64,000 nt of DNA, taken from the NCBI GenBank assembly GCA_025618425.1, contig CM046832.1, forward strand, positions 24,384,559 to 24,448,558, written 5' to 3'. Under the pieces are notes generated by a model, which was not told the origin of the DNA, ran no database searches, and worked only from the letters and a program-made list of their open reading frames with translations. This document shows, piece by piece, positions 11,245-25,045 of the stretch (the first letter of the stretch is position 1; every line of letters starts with the position of its first letter). This stretch comes from Heliocidaris tuberculata. Its lineage: Eukaryota > Echinodermata > Echinoidea > Camarodonta > Echinometridae. A program made the translations under genes and the position numbers.

Positions 11245-11849
11245 TTAAAGGAGAATGAAACTCTGGGGAAATATTTTTTTTAATGAAAAGAGGGGATAGA
11301 GAGAAGCAATTTAAAAGAAGTTCCATCAAAATCGGTTACGAATTGAGAATATTATGAAAGTTTGAAAGTCTCAATTTATTTTCTATGGCGATCCTCAAAT
11401 TGGCAATGTTGCTTCAAAATGGCAGGTTTAGTAGTACAACTCTCAATATGTTTTGTACACAAAATTTCATATTTTCTTCATCATCTCTAAAGATGCTGCT
11501 TGTCTTTTTGTGAACTCAACATATGTTGTGTCCAATATATTTTCCCATGATATATCTTGAGCTAAGAAGGAGACAAGCTGCATCTTGAGAGATAATGGGA
11601 ATTATGAAATTTTGTGTACAAAACATAAGGAGAGTTGTACTAATTATACCTGTCACTTTGAAGCAACATTGCCAATTTGAGGATCGCCATAGAAAGTTAA
11701 TTGAGACTTTTCAAACTTTCATAACTTTCTCAATTTCATAACTTTCTCATTTCATAACTGATTTTGATGGAACTTTTTAAAAATTGCATCTCTATATCCT
11801 CTCTTTTCATTAAAACTAATTTTTCTCCAGGGTTTCATTCTCCTTTTAA
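11245..11849. mobile_element. TTAA-flanked palindromic MITE, copy 1
   Basis: A roughly 605-bp element starts TTAAAGGAGAATGAAACTC and ends with the complement (TTTCATTCTCCTTTTAA). The two halves are long inverted copies of each other, both containing GGCGATCCTCAAATTGGC or its complement. A second copy is at 59537-60110. TTAA at both ends suggests piggyBac-type or similar TTAA-specific mobilisation. It has no open reading frame and is non-autonomous. Confidence 0.8.
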
Positions 11850-12001
11850 GAACTCTGGTGAATTTAAAACCGGCGTACGCTGATATTTGTCTGCATCCCA
11901 CGAAATCCGGGTCATACAGTTTCATAATTATCATAACGCATTTCATACACACGCACACACACCCACACTCACACACGCACACAAACATATATATTTACAT
12001 A

Positions 12002-12271
12002 CCCTCCCTTGGCAAAAGTATTGCAACATTGTGAAATTCGTTTTTTCGGTAAATGAATATTCTTTGTTATAGCGTTGTTTTGTTCTAAATCATTGAATCA
12101 TGATGAACTTTACATGAAAAATAATTCTTTACACGTTAATGAAATGTACCTAATAATAAGATCTTAAATCATGTACTACAAATTCAATAATACAACGCTT
12201 AATTGATGTCATAAATTGCCTCCTGTGTAATGTAAGTGTGTCTATGTTGCAATACTTTTGGCAAGGGAGGG
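12002..12271. mobile_element. mariner-like MITE with TA target duplication
   Basis: This 270-bp element is bounded by near-perfect terminal inverted repeats of about 27 bp (CCCTCCCTTGGCAAAAGTAT and onward at the left, its complement at the right). It is flanked on both sides by TA (12000-12001 and 12272-12273). The size, TIRs and TA duplication fit a Tc1/mariner-derived non-autonomous element. It lies beside a CA-rich simple repeat. Confidence 0.8.
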
Positions 12272-12273
12272 TA

Positions 12274-15200
12274 CATACATACATATTTTGTTTTTCTCAG
12301 TGAAACGGAGTGGATACCTCGTAGTAGATCCTAAAGTATGATTGCAACTATATGCTTCTGATTTAGCCATATGTTTGAGAACCTTTTTTTTCTAAAGAAA
12401 TAAAAAAAGACCTGTCGAACAAACTCGCAACAAAAGTCGTAGGACATCAACTTCACTGGATAATTTTGGCGCCAATTGAGAAGATTTGTTGTATGTGAAG
12501 GACTATACTTGCTCTGGAGCCAACAAAATTACCCATTTCCATGGAAGCCATTTCTAGAGACTGAGATTAACCCGTTTGGGTGTACTGGGCTTAAGAAAAA
12601 GTGGCTAATTATTTTGCTTCCGCTTTTCGTCCCTGTCTGCAGAATCCACGTGGTTTCGTGTGTCACATGACTTTGGAAACATGTGCGTGGCAAGACCAGC
12701 AAGCTGTCCGACTGTTTTGCTGAAAGTGAAGTGAAACGGAGATTGTGTCTTGTCACTTTATTAAAGTGAACGATTACAATGTAATTAAAGAAAATTAGAT
12801 ATCCCGAGTAAATCGTGCTTGCGGTAGTCAAAAGGGCATGTTTCTTCAGTTTTTTTGAAAACTGAATAATGCGTGCGTGGCGGGAGGAGGGTGACCTGCA
12901 TTCAAACACTCGTTAAATTTTGATCATAGTATATATCAATTCATTATTTTTGTCAACTTTCCGTAGGTATCCGTTCAGCTTGTTTAGAAATTAATTTTTT
13001 TTTCCCTTTCATTGCAAAATTAATCATCCTCAAATATATATATATATATATATAAACCAAACAAACAAAGGAAATACATTTAAAAGCAGCTTTTGTGCTT
13101 TCCATACTGGATACATGGTCTTTAATTATCATCAATGTAAAGCTCCCTTGGAATCAATCCAAGGGAAATTTTTGTGATCAATGCTCGCCAGGGGTGACCT
13201 TAACGATGAACTTGAGGTGTTCACCTTAGTTATATACCTCATGCTTATGAATCAGACGGAATGAAAAGCACGCGCAAGACGACATTGTCATAGTAATTAT
13301 CAAAAATGACTAAGTGCTAAATTATGAATGAGATGATCGTAACTTGAAAGTAGTAATTTCATATTTTGTTTGTTTGTTTGTTGGCAAGTAGTGGCCAAAT
13401 ATAAAAAGCAAAACAGCTCTCTAGATTTCTCAGTGCACGATTGAAAATGTTATGGAGCATGTTCCATTTAACTTTTTCTAAATTACTTTCTCAAAAGAAA
13501 TTAGGATTAGGCAGTAATTGTTAAGGCCCTATAAACTAAACCATGGTCAGGGAGCTGGCATTTTAAAAGTCTAAATTTGACATTCTCTTTCATTTGAATG
13601 CTAAGAACATTGGAAAGTTGACTTGCAAACGTAAGCAAACTGACGAGGATACCATTTTAACAAAATATTAACTAGTTAAAACATAGGTAAATGGGAAATG
13701 TGTATGTGATGGTGCATGTGCTTGTACACCTGTAATACCTGTATAAGACCTTTTGCTTGTGTTGTTTGTGATCTGTGTTATGAAACCAGGAGTTTTACAT
13801 TCAAGATACTTGGTGATGTCATTATTTCCGACGAGTTTCCATCTCTGTGTGCATTAGTACCATTAGAAAAACAAAAGGAAATGAAACCAATGCCCGAAAC
13901 GTAGTATGACAGCCCACTATTCCGTCATACGCTATAGTCCTACAAATATAAAAATTTGTTGGGAGCTACACGAATGCTTTGATTACATAAGAGTTAAAGT
14001 TATGTCTGTACATTTTCATTTGATAAAAAAACATGATAAATCGAACGATATGACGTTTCCGTAACATATTCTGCAGAGTGTAGGCAAGATTTTCGACGTT
14101 GGACAGTATCCAATCTGCATCGAGCTACGATTTATAGGAGATTTCATATCGTCTGCAGGTTTAATATTTTATAAACTAGTAGGACAGGAAGAAGGAGGAG
14201 TGATCGAGTCTCCGATAAGACACTCCCCAGTGCTTTGCCATTGGGGCCAATCAAAACTGACATTTTAACAAGGTGTTTGTCTGCAAGGGGGAATTTAATC
14301 CATACATTTTTTTTTATATCAGCCGACCGATAGTCAGATAGTGTGCTCTTTATTTGTGAAAAGGCTCCTTACAGCTAGAAAAAGTAGGGTGCAAAATTGA
14401 AACCCATGGGGTACAAAATATATGCACATGTATACTGGTAGTCATGAAAGGTTCTGTTTGAAATCTTTTCAAAATGCTGCTGTTGCACCACCAACATGAC
14501 CAAGGTGCAAATTTAAATCCTATTTAAGTGTGCACAGGGGTTTCCCCATAGATTTACAAAGAGTGCAGTTGGTTTCTAAGGTACCTGAATTTAAGGACGA
14601 TGTGTTTTCCTAGCCTGTGTCCAAGGGCAGTTAACAAATACTATATTTAAAAAAAAAAAAATCTTAGAAGGGAAATAATATCCCTCCAAAACCCTGTAAC
14701 TGTAAAATGGATGATTGACCATTCTGATGGACATAACGCATTATGTCATCCTCAGTATGTCCTCCTGTCCATTTTGGAACTTCTGCATAATACATGCAAT
14801 TAGTTCCAATACTTAGATTTCTTGAGAAATCGCTTAATTTCCCTTGTATTTGCCCCCCCCCCCCAGAAAATGATAATAATCGCATGACCTGAAGAAACCT
14901 CCATTGCAGATGCCAAAACCGACGCCATCGCCGTCGCCACCAGTAGGCTTACCACCGTCACCACCATCAATGAGTGGGACATGGGCAGAAGATTGCTGTG
15001 TCATCCTTGTGACCTTCTCAGTGCCATACTTTCCATGTTTCAAGTAAAAACAACAAAAAGTTCGTGGTAACATATTGGTGGATGTACTATTTAAACTTGC
15101 GATACGCTGTGCCGTCATGTTTGCGGCCATTGGTTTGGCACAATATCTGAGAAGAGAAACAGGCTCGTCTCCCAAACTCATAATCATAATGGATTAACTC

Positions 15201-18200
15201 CAGGATCGATTGAGGTCGTAATGCCGAAAGATGAGGCTTCCAGTATTGCCAAACAAATCTGATGAATACACGACCGGCTACACTCATTTTGAAAATAATT
15301 ATATTTAAAAATTATGTTTATCCTACATGATTTGTGCAAAGCACATATTAATTTTTTTTTTAAATCGAAAAATGACAAAACAGAACGAAATAGAAGAGAT
15401 AACTTCACAAACACTCCTTTAGCATTGAATAATTAAAGTACGTTATACAACAAACAAACGTGGTAATGATGTGGAAAGGTGTCAAGATACAGGCCTTGCT
15501 TCAAATATCTGAACTAAATTCATTACATTTACAGTGGATTTTTTTCTAGAATAAGGCATATTCATATAATTATATTATTGTAATAAAAAAGAATATATTC
15601 AAATTAAAATCACTGAACTTACCAGAGCTTTATGTGATGTATCCCCTTCGTCTAAAAGATTGTTCGCTTTATTGTTTTCGGTATGACAAGATAAGTTACA
15701 CGGAATCCATAACGTGCTGGCATCCTTTCATGAGAGACAGATATGACACCACATCCCGCCTTCCACATAAATATCTAGATCGAAACCACATGCCGTGTTA
15801 GGTACGATATTGGTCAACCAATGACTAGTATAGTCTACCTTCCGACCGAGATAAAAGATAATAATTTAAAACTTCGTGTCCTTGTGAGAATCGTGAAAGT
15901 CAATATTTGTTTACATACAAGACCTAATCATTTCGCAACATTCAGTTCTTAGCTCAAGTTGGTTCACTGGCTGATTCTAAGATGAGCACACGTCTACGGT
16001 GCACTCGCGATCAAGGAAATAAATAGTGACCATGCATCCGCCATCGAAGATACGGAAGACACAGCGCTCAGTCGGGGTCAATCCCTCGAGACTGACTAAC
16101 CGAACGATCAGCCAAGGTTTAGATGCAGTAAACCTTTCAGACTTTCTTTCGGCGGGAAACTACGGAGCAAAAAACAATGACCTCTCCGCTGATTTGTTTT
16201 CAATTTAAACTCAGTATTGATGAGCCAAGAAACCACTGACAGATGTCATTTTATTGCAGCATTGGTTTTACAGCATGTTGACTAGAATCCAAAGAACATC
16301 TATACTGGATAACGTTGTGTACGCAGTAATGTTTACCTGCATTTGTTGGCAGTGTTAGAAACTTGAACTTCCTGTATGTATTTCCTGTGTTCTAATCAGG
16401 GGAATTGGGTCTTATTACACCTACCTACTTGGAACTTTTCAATTCATTCCTAGTAAAAGAATTAGATGGATTATTATAGAGTCTGATCCCTTTCATGATT
16501 GTAGTAATTATCTTAGCTTATCGTCTTGGTTTTTCTCATTTCATTTCCCTTCATATTTAATTTTACCAGCCAGCATGGTGGGAGGTTGGAATTTAAGAAT
16601 GAAATACAGTGCGTTATTTTCCATCATCTAAATGAGTAAATATTTCTGATTTTATCTGAAATTTAATAAAGAATGTACCTTTAATACATGTCATTTAATC
16701 TACTATCTAGCTGAAAAGTAAGAAATTTCGAAAAATAGGAATGAATTTGTTGTCACAACGTGAAGAACATTATTCTCAGTTTACAGAAAATCCTGCGTTA
16801 ACGAAGGTTAGTCCTACATGATTCATTAGAAAAATATTATTACACTTATTCTTAGAAGTCTCCAGTATAGATGTGCAATATTAAATTGTTAAAAAGTCGA
16901 AGAGGTCTTAAGCATAATTATTCCCTTGAATTTTCTTTTTAAATTTTCGTAAACTTCTATGACGGTAGAACAAAGAAAAAAGAGCTCGCTAGGGAACACC
17001 ATTGTGTTAAACACATCTTATGTTTAGCATTGCTTTGTATCCGTCACTAATAAGATATATTAATGTTAAGGCTGATTCTCTAGAATATGAGTATATCCCC
17101 GAATATATTATTTTCGATCTTATACATGTTATACAGATAAAGCTGCTTTCTTCTTGATAAATCTAAATCATTCACGAAAATGAGGAAATCCCAAAGGAGA
17201 GAAATGTGGAAACAGAGTTGTCCTCTGGTATCCTTTAAAGATATCCTTCAAAAACATTATCACCGATTTGGACTAAAGCCAACTAGATGCTGCATGAAAA
17301 ACACTTTTAAATACCAAACTTTGACCAAGTTATCTTTTTTCAGTACACAAAATAAGCAAAGATCTTTAATTTTGCACATAAGGTTACTTTGCCTTGGAGC
17401 ACATGGAGGGTAAAATAATACTGTATTCCGACTGCGTCATTAAAAACAGATCATTTAGTGCTTTAATCACTGAAAACGGATAAGAACTAACCCCACCCCC
17501 GAATTTTGAAACCCGTCATATCAGGGGGACTATTATCTTATATTCGGGCAACGAGTTTTTCTAATTCTAATGAAGCCAAATAAAACTGAACAACAGTCAT
17601 AAGGTAATATCTTATCATGAACACCAAAATTATCTATTTTTTTCCAACTGATATTCAATTAAAATTGTGTAAATGTTTGAAAATATATACAGTTTGAAAT
17701 GATCCAAAATGGATGTCAACTTAAAATAAATATCCCTACCATTTTGCTCACTCGCTACATAAAAGCCATCATTACATATAAATGAAAAATGCAATTAATT
17801 TATAGAAAAGGGAGATAATTATAGAAGTACCCCCAGTGATAAATTATGGTAAGCTAGAAATTTGGTTTGGAAATTTGAAAATTTAAGGTTGGGCAAAGGA
17901 TGGCCTTCCTGACGATATTGTGACTGTACGCCCAAGCACAATACATCAAAACCCCTATCAACAATATGCGAACATTTGTACATATTCTTGTGAATTTCGA
18001 GGGGAAGAAATGTGAAAATTGAAGGCAAGTGTTAAATAATGTGAAAACCGGGCACAATCAAAGTTGAATCATATCCTCAATTGACTGGTATTGGCATGAT
18101 TCATTTCTGTCATTTTCTGTAGAAAAGTGAACGGATTCGGTGAAAGTGGGACGTCCCTACTTTTCCCTTTCTGACGTCATGATTTGGTCACGTCGTGACT

Positions 18201-19794
18201 CTGATCTTCGCCGATGAACACGCTGAATCACAGGGGATTAAGATTTTATCCAATGTAGGAGTTTTATAGAGGAAATGGTGTGACAGTGAAGAATAGATAG
18301 AAAGCTGAAGAGAGAAGAAGGAGATAGAGAGGGGGAGAGAAAGAAAACAATGTCATAATGAAAGTAATGACGAAAAAATCTTTTTAAGTATGATTTTGTA
18401 GGCCTAATTGATAATAGTTGTAGTAGTCAAATCTGAACTTGATTCTGTATTAATAGCTCTTTATTGCATTCACCATTCCCCCCCCCCCCCAAAAAAAACT
18501 TCTTATTCACTGCTCATAATTTCTTTCATTTTTAAAAGTCTGTTTTGAACGATTGCAACTGTCAAGGTGACATAAGTGTAGTTATAAACAAAATGATGGA
18601 TATAATTGATGGGGGGGGGGGGGGGAAGAGATCACATTTTGTACAAAGGCATATCACCTCTTAGAAGGGAAAGGAGTTTTGAATTTCGTCTGTAAGTCCT
18701 TCTACAATGTCTACATTTGTACAACTGACAATTATTAGACCAATAATATGCTGATAGGAAGGACATCACCATAAAAGGGCATTTCTGGGGAGAAAAAAGG
18801 GCTACTATAAGAAGAAAAGCTTTGCCAAATGTTTCAAAATGATATATTTAAGTTTCGGCAACCTGAGGGAATGAATAATGTTTATGATAAAGATGATGAA
18901 GATTGTGATAATCGTGGTGGTGCTAGTGGTGGTGGAGGTGATGATGATGATAATGATAATGATAATGGAAATGATACTTACGACTATGAAATTAATGATA
19001 ATAACAATTGTGATAATCCTAATATACCAATCATTCATACAGCTATTTATTTATTTATTTATTTAAATAAAAATGACTCATGACTGTTTAAAATAAATTT
19101 CTCGATGCGATAACATTTAGGCCTGTAAGAGGAAAGCGTATTGAATGAAATGCTACGGGCAAACATAAATCATAATAGACAGAAATGATAATGCCACAAG
19201 CCTAAAGGGACAATTGCGCTGTGAACTTTCAATGACATCAATTAGCAATCACATTTGGCTGTTATTGGCATGTCTGTTCATTGTTAATACTGATCGAGAT
19301 ATCATCAATGAGTCATGTTTAATGAAGGTCTCTCAGCTGTGCTAGTATTGATCTGTCTCTTACTTCCGACGTTCACTCCGACCCTCTACATAGTCTTGTG
19401 TCAAACTTGTTAAATTATTATTTAGTAGCTTCCTTTGTAACTCATTATTATATTATACAAGTATGCCTTGCTCAGAGACTAAAAATTATTATCGAAGCTA
19501 CTTACGTTCTTTTATTTTAAAGAAGTCGTCGGAGAGGTATAGTTTGAACAAACCTTCTAGATATCAGTTAATCATGAATTTATTTTATATATAAAAAATG
19601 GTTCAACTCTCGTTAATAGGGGAATGTAGGCACAACAAAATGATCTTCTTTATACTCAGAGAGAATTTCAAAAGGGGTGGCATAAAAAATCAAAACAAAA
19701 CAAAACAAAAACAAACATATTGCATGTTGAATGCCTCATTAAAATGCGATAATGGAACGGAGATACAGTAATTATGCAAAGGCATGAAAGGGCG
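12274..19794. other. Intergenic region without recognised genes
   Basis: AT-rich sequence between gene A and the next repeat cluster. It contains an (AT)n tract at 13035-13052, poly(C) at 14853-14864 and 18478-18490, and poly(G) at 18611-18625. It also has a GAT/GGT-rich simple region at 18880-18990 and a short ATTT repeat near 19045. Overlapping open frames at 14834-15287 (minus) and 16026-16208 (plus) were inspected but not accepted. No Kazal exon was seen. Confidence 0.5.
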
Positions 19795-20845
<1,051 letters not shown>

Positions 20846-21538
20846 CAGGATATGCATGTATCAGTCTATTTCCAGTCAGGGTTAAAATTGTAATTCTTCG
20901 GTAATCCTAAGCCTTGATTCAGTGTAGGCACATAATATCGAGACCCTGCTGTAGTCTATAGCAATGATAGCAACAAAGAATGATATATTTCAATCATTTG
21001 TCATTGGCACATAATAACAAACTATATCTCGAATACGTTGATCCAGAATGCGAGGGGTTTACGCATTACACAGTAATATTGTTTGTACTTCCCTGAACTT
21101 CGTTCATGTCACGTTCTCATCGAATATAAATTACTTATATTTTCGTGTTGTATTGATAAAAAGTAATTCTTATAATTTTTGTTTATGATCGTAAGTGGCA
21201 ACAACTAAACAAATGATTTATCACAGGTAAATGTATCATTAGAGGTAAAACATAGCAAGGAGGTTCTGTGAAGAAAAGAAATCTTCAGATTCTTTGATAT
21301 GAACATTAACAGGAGCAGGATAAGCACGAGTCCCTTTTTAATTAGTGCACGAAGATGAAGTATCAGCAGAAGAAAACTGTTTTTTTTTCTTTATGAATTA
21401 TCGTGCTTTGTGCATATCATAATTGTATTCCAAAATCCATATGCTTGGAGATTTGTTTTATATAATTATTTTCCGACACACAGAAAATCATGCATAGTTG
21501 GAATCACTAATAATCGATAGATGGCGCTGTTGGAACGT

Positions 21539-22238
21539 GAGCTCTAGAGCACTGAACTCTACAGGGCTCACATAAGTAATTTACGGCCCCATTCACTTAC
21601 GTGTTATAACGAAGGTTGTCTAAACATCATATTTTGAAAACCCCTGGGTAGAAATCGTTTAAATTCACAGAACAGAGACAAAATATAAAAATCTCCCAAA
21701 TGAAGTACCTCATTTGGGCACTTTCCCAGCGATTAAAAAAGATATTTAGGCTGAAACAAGGATAGCCGAAATTTCCGCCCATTCGCACATTGAAACAGTG
21801 GAAGTGCACCAGTGATAAAATAAATCCTTTGGCTAGCCAACTTCAGCTAAGGTGTCAAATTGGAAAAGAGTATGTTTATTAAACACCATTTACCCTTTTT
21901 AAATTTACTGAGAACAATGAATCGATTTTATATGAATATTTCTAATCAATTAATTTCAAATCATCTTTGCTCCGCCTCACCATCATGCATTACGAGCGGA
22001 TGAATTACTTATGTGTGCCCTTTAGAGTCATAGAGTTCAGTGCTTTAGAGTCCCTTTATAGAAGAGTTACGATAACCCGTGATTTGAACGCCATTTTGGC
22101 GCCACTATTACGTAACATTTCTATTCAATTCCGATGAGCGCCTGAGTGTTCTAAATAGAAAGAATTCGAACGCCATTTTGGTGCCAAAAAATAGGACGTC
22201 CATGTCGTAACTCTATCTATAGAGGGACTCTAGTGAGC
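21539..22238. mobile_element. Inverted-repeat element interrupted by a second MITE
   Basis: The left arm (21539-21583) begins GAGCTCTAGAGCACTGAACT. Its complement forms the right arm at 22003-22045, which resumes at 22233-22238 (GAGCTC) after an interruption by the 22048-22230 MITE. The unit is non-coding. The arms give a confident boundary, although the family is unknown. Confidence 0.65.
22048..22230. mobile_element. TA-flanked MITE (GAGTCCC family), copy 1, nested
   Basis: This 183-bp element starts GAGTCCCTTTATAG and ends CTATAGAGGGACTC, with TA at each side (22046-22047 and 22231-22232). Internally it has two inverted GAACGCCATTTTGG blocks. It is inserted in the right arm of the 21539-22238 element. 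A second copy lies at 39712-39893 in opposite orientation. Confidence 0.82.
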
Positions 22239-22354
22239 TCCATTATAAGAGAGAGAGAGAGAGAGAGAGGTATCGACCTTTGTAAAAAGTGGATTCAAAT
22301 AACTTCATGGTAAATCATGTAGTGAAAAGAACAATGCATGGTTGTTTTACGATT

Positions 22355-22505
22355 TACGAAAAACGCTGTTTAAAAGGTTGCTTAAAACTTATACAACCTG
22401 TTTAATGTTTAAACATATTGTTTACAGTATGAACTGTACAACGGGTTGTTCAGTTCATAGTGTAAACAACTGTTTGCATTTTTGTAAACAGCGTTTTCTC
22501 TGTGT
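22355..22505. repeat. Short inverted-repeat element (AACGCTGTTTA)
   Basis: The left arm AAAAACGCTGTTTAAAAGG and the right arm TTTGTAAACAGCGTTTTC are complementary, with further inner symmetry (GTTGTACAGTTCATACTG and its inverse). Probably a small MITE. Confidence 0.55.
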
Positions 22506-22955
22506 AGTAAACATTACATTATATGAAACTATTCTAATTTAATGCAATCATGTCCTGCTATCTATTCTACATGTACATACAATCATAAACCAAAGTACTT
22601 CAACATACCACTAAATCACAACTATTCACACGTATTACAATATCACTGATGTTATAGTTCATGATAAATTGAGATTATTACTTATATAATCAACGATTAC
22701 AAGTAAAATCGGTCTGTAAATTCGATGATGGTGCCAAAACTGTCAAGAAGCCGTATCTGTCATTACATCGGGCAACGGGTGATGATTGAATGGAATCAAC
22801 TTGCTCACCAGCTGATGGCACTTGTTCTTTCAGCTATTCATTGAACGTGTGTGTGTATGTGAGTGTGTGCGCTCGGGCATGTGAGTGTGCTCAAGTGATG
22901 AATTTGTTGCGGGGGCTTGAGAGGCATCTTTGTAATTAGCAGACTTACAAGTTAT

Positions 22956-23278
22956 GGGGGTGTTTCATAAAGCTGTTCGTAAAGTTACGCATGACTTTAA
23001 GAACTATTTGAATATGAAGTGCCAGATAGGATGCCCTAAGATTTTCCTGATGTTTTAACAAAGTGTGACTCTATTGCAATATAACCTCAATTAAATTGTG
23101 GCGAAAAATATACTTTACATTAAAAATGTTTTCTATAATATGAATGTTAATCTACATCTGCACAGTTCAACTTTAGTTGATGCAGTTAAAAATGATTGAG
23201 CATTCCATTTGGCTTGTCATATTTAAGCCATTCGTAAAGTCATGCGTAACTTTACGAACAGCTTTATGAAACACCCCC
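22956..23278. mobile_element. MITE with GGGGGTGTTTCATAAAGC termini
   Basis: A 323-bp element with terminal inverted repeats of about 45 bp: GGGGGTGTTTCATAAAGCTG at the left and its complement at the right, followed inwards by TTCGTAAAGTTACGCATGAC. It has no coding capacity and is a non-autonomous DNA element. Confidence 0.78.
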
Positions 23279-24482
23279 AGGACTCATTGGAGGGGCAGGT
23301 AACAGACCAAAATCTTGCTTTATTATTGAATTTCTCGGAGAAGTGAAGTAGTCATCTTTTCAGCTGTTGATTTCACAAATGGAATGGACAGAGCCCTCTA
23401 GATTTTCCATGGGCAACCCTTTTCAGTCATATTAAACTCTGTGGCCATACCGTATTACACAATGGCTGAATTATCAGACGTGTAGAAGTGAAACAGATGC
23501 TTTATGTAAGTTGTTTATGTGCTAAATTAGAGTTTGTGCTTGCGGGTGAACTTCCAGTCTTCATAATCTCGAATTTGATATGATAATGACGCATTTAATT
23601 CGATTAGGTTTGCACTAAACCAGTTCCCTTCGAGGATAATCAACCATCGTGATGTGGTCACTCACTTTCGAAAGCAGGTTTTGCTTGAACAAGAAGTTAT
23701 TGAGCTTGGCTCGAAATAAAATCGGTTCTAGTTTACTTCTGAAAACTTAAGATTGTCCAGAGAGGATGATATATCCAGAAGCCCTGGCAAAATATGGTAG
23801 GACACCCCCATTCCAAATGTCTCAGTGACGCATACTTCAGGTTGTACCAAACGTTTGTTGATCGGTCAGACAGACATTTGAATCGTGAATTTTTAGCTAC
23901 AATAATATGTTCCTTTAATCATTCAAAATTAACTATACGCAATGGCGCCATCTTCTGGCAGATGGTTTGCTCGCGCGCAAACACGCCAAATTCCGTTCAT
24001 ACAGTACATTATTTGAATAATCGTGTCATTATATATTAGATATTGCAAGTCACATGTCACCAAGATGGTGATTTTGAATATTAAAAAATATGTTTTAGAG
24101 CATCTTTACTTTTTCTTAAAGAACATTTAATTACAAATTAATATTTGTTACTGCTGTCATGGCTGTTATGCTCATTCATTTCTTTGATTTTAATTTGGGT
24201 ATATAAAATGCACCGCTCACATTCATAATTGGGGTTTGCGCTTGACGATGGATCCATTTTTGCTTACCATTTCATATTATAAGTTACAAAGCTGGCTCTC
24301 TGTGTCTAAAAATAGAACTAGATTCCCTCCTTCATTAAGCATTTTAAGAAGTCGTGATAGTACCCTTTATGAATTGTTGATTTCTATGTATATTGGAGTA
24401 AATACATGAATGAATTTATTGTATTTAAATTGTAAATAATGTGACATCGTGCTTTTAATAATAAAGATTCATTAAAATTATT
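23279..24482. other. Intergenic, no gene recognised
   Basis: AT-rich sequence between MITE copies and the ATT/AGT simple-repeat block. The open frame at 23794-24039 has no protein-family character. The 22506-22955 stretch is likewise empty apart from a short GT-rich run near 22845. Confidence 0.5.
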
Positions 24483-24532
24483 TTCTTTATTATCATAATT
24501 ATTATAATAACCATCATTATTATTACCATCAA

Positions 24533-24563
<31 letters not shown>

Positions 24564-24623
24564 CATTATTATTATTATTATAACTATGATTATCATTATT
24601 ATTATTATCATCATCATCATCAT

Positions 24624-24688
<65 letters not shown>

Positions 24689-24770
24689 CTAACAGCAGCA
24701 GGAGTAGTAGTGTTAGTAGTATAGTAGTTATGGTCGTACTAATATAGCAGTAGTAGTAGTAGTAGTAGGC
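24483..24770. repeat. Compound trinucleotide repeat (ATT/ATC)n then (AGT)n
   Basis: A run of ATT/ATC units to about 24624 is followed by AGT units to 24770, with a few interruptions. Simple-sequence expansion; open frames through it encode only homopolymers. Confidence 0.9.
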
Positions 24771-24905
24771 CTAGTAATGGAAGAGTAATAGTAATATCAT
24801 ATACATGTAGTTATTATCATCATTATGATTTTTAGTAGAGATAACATAAGTCCCGTTTGCTCCCTTTAGTTTTGATACACCAATAATCAATTTATGTAGC
24901 TTTTT

Positions 24906-25045
24906 GCCCAAGTCTTCTTGTATACCATCTTGGCAGTAGTGGCTAATCCATCCCTTCCACCCTCCCCTTCTTTGTGCCCAAGTCTTCTTGTATACCATCT
25001 TGGCAGTAGTGGCTAATCCATCCCTTCCACCCTCCCCTTCTTTGT
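24906..25045. repeat. Exact 70-bp tandem duplication
   Basis: The 70-bp unit starting GCCCAAGTCTTCTTGTATAC at 24906-24975 is repeated immediately at 24976-25045 with no difference visible by eye, which indicates a very recent duplication. It is followed by a CT-rich low-complexity stretch to about 25205. Confidence 0.9.

Noticed and set aside
14834..15287. Overlapping minus-strand frames, one with MSVAGRVFIRFVWQYW
   Set aside because: Two overlapping frames each stop early, one ends in a Gly-rich low-complexity tract, and no domain was recognised. It could be a decayed exon but this is not supportable.
16026..16208. Plus-strand 60-codon open frame (MTMHPPSKIRKTQRSV...)
   Set aside because: Composition looks protein-like but there is no family match, no splice context and no neighbouring exon. 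Too short to support.
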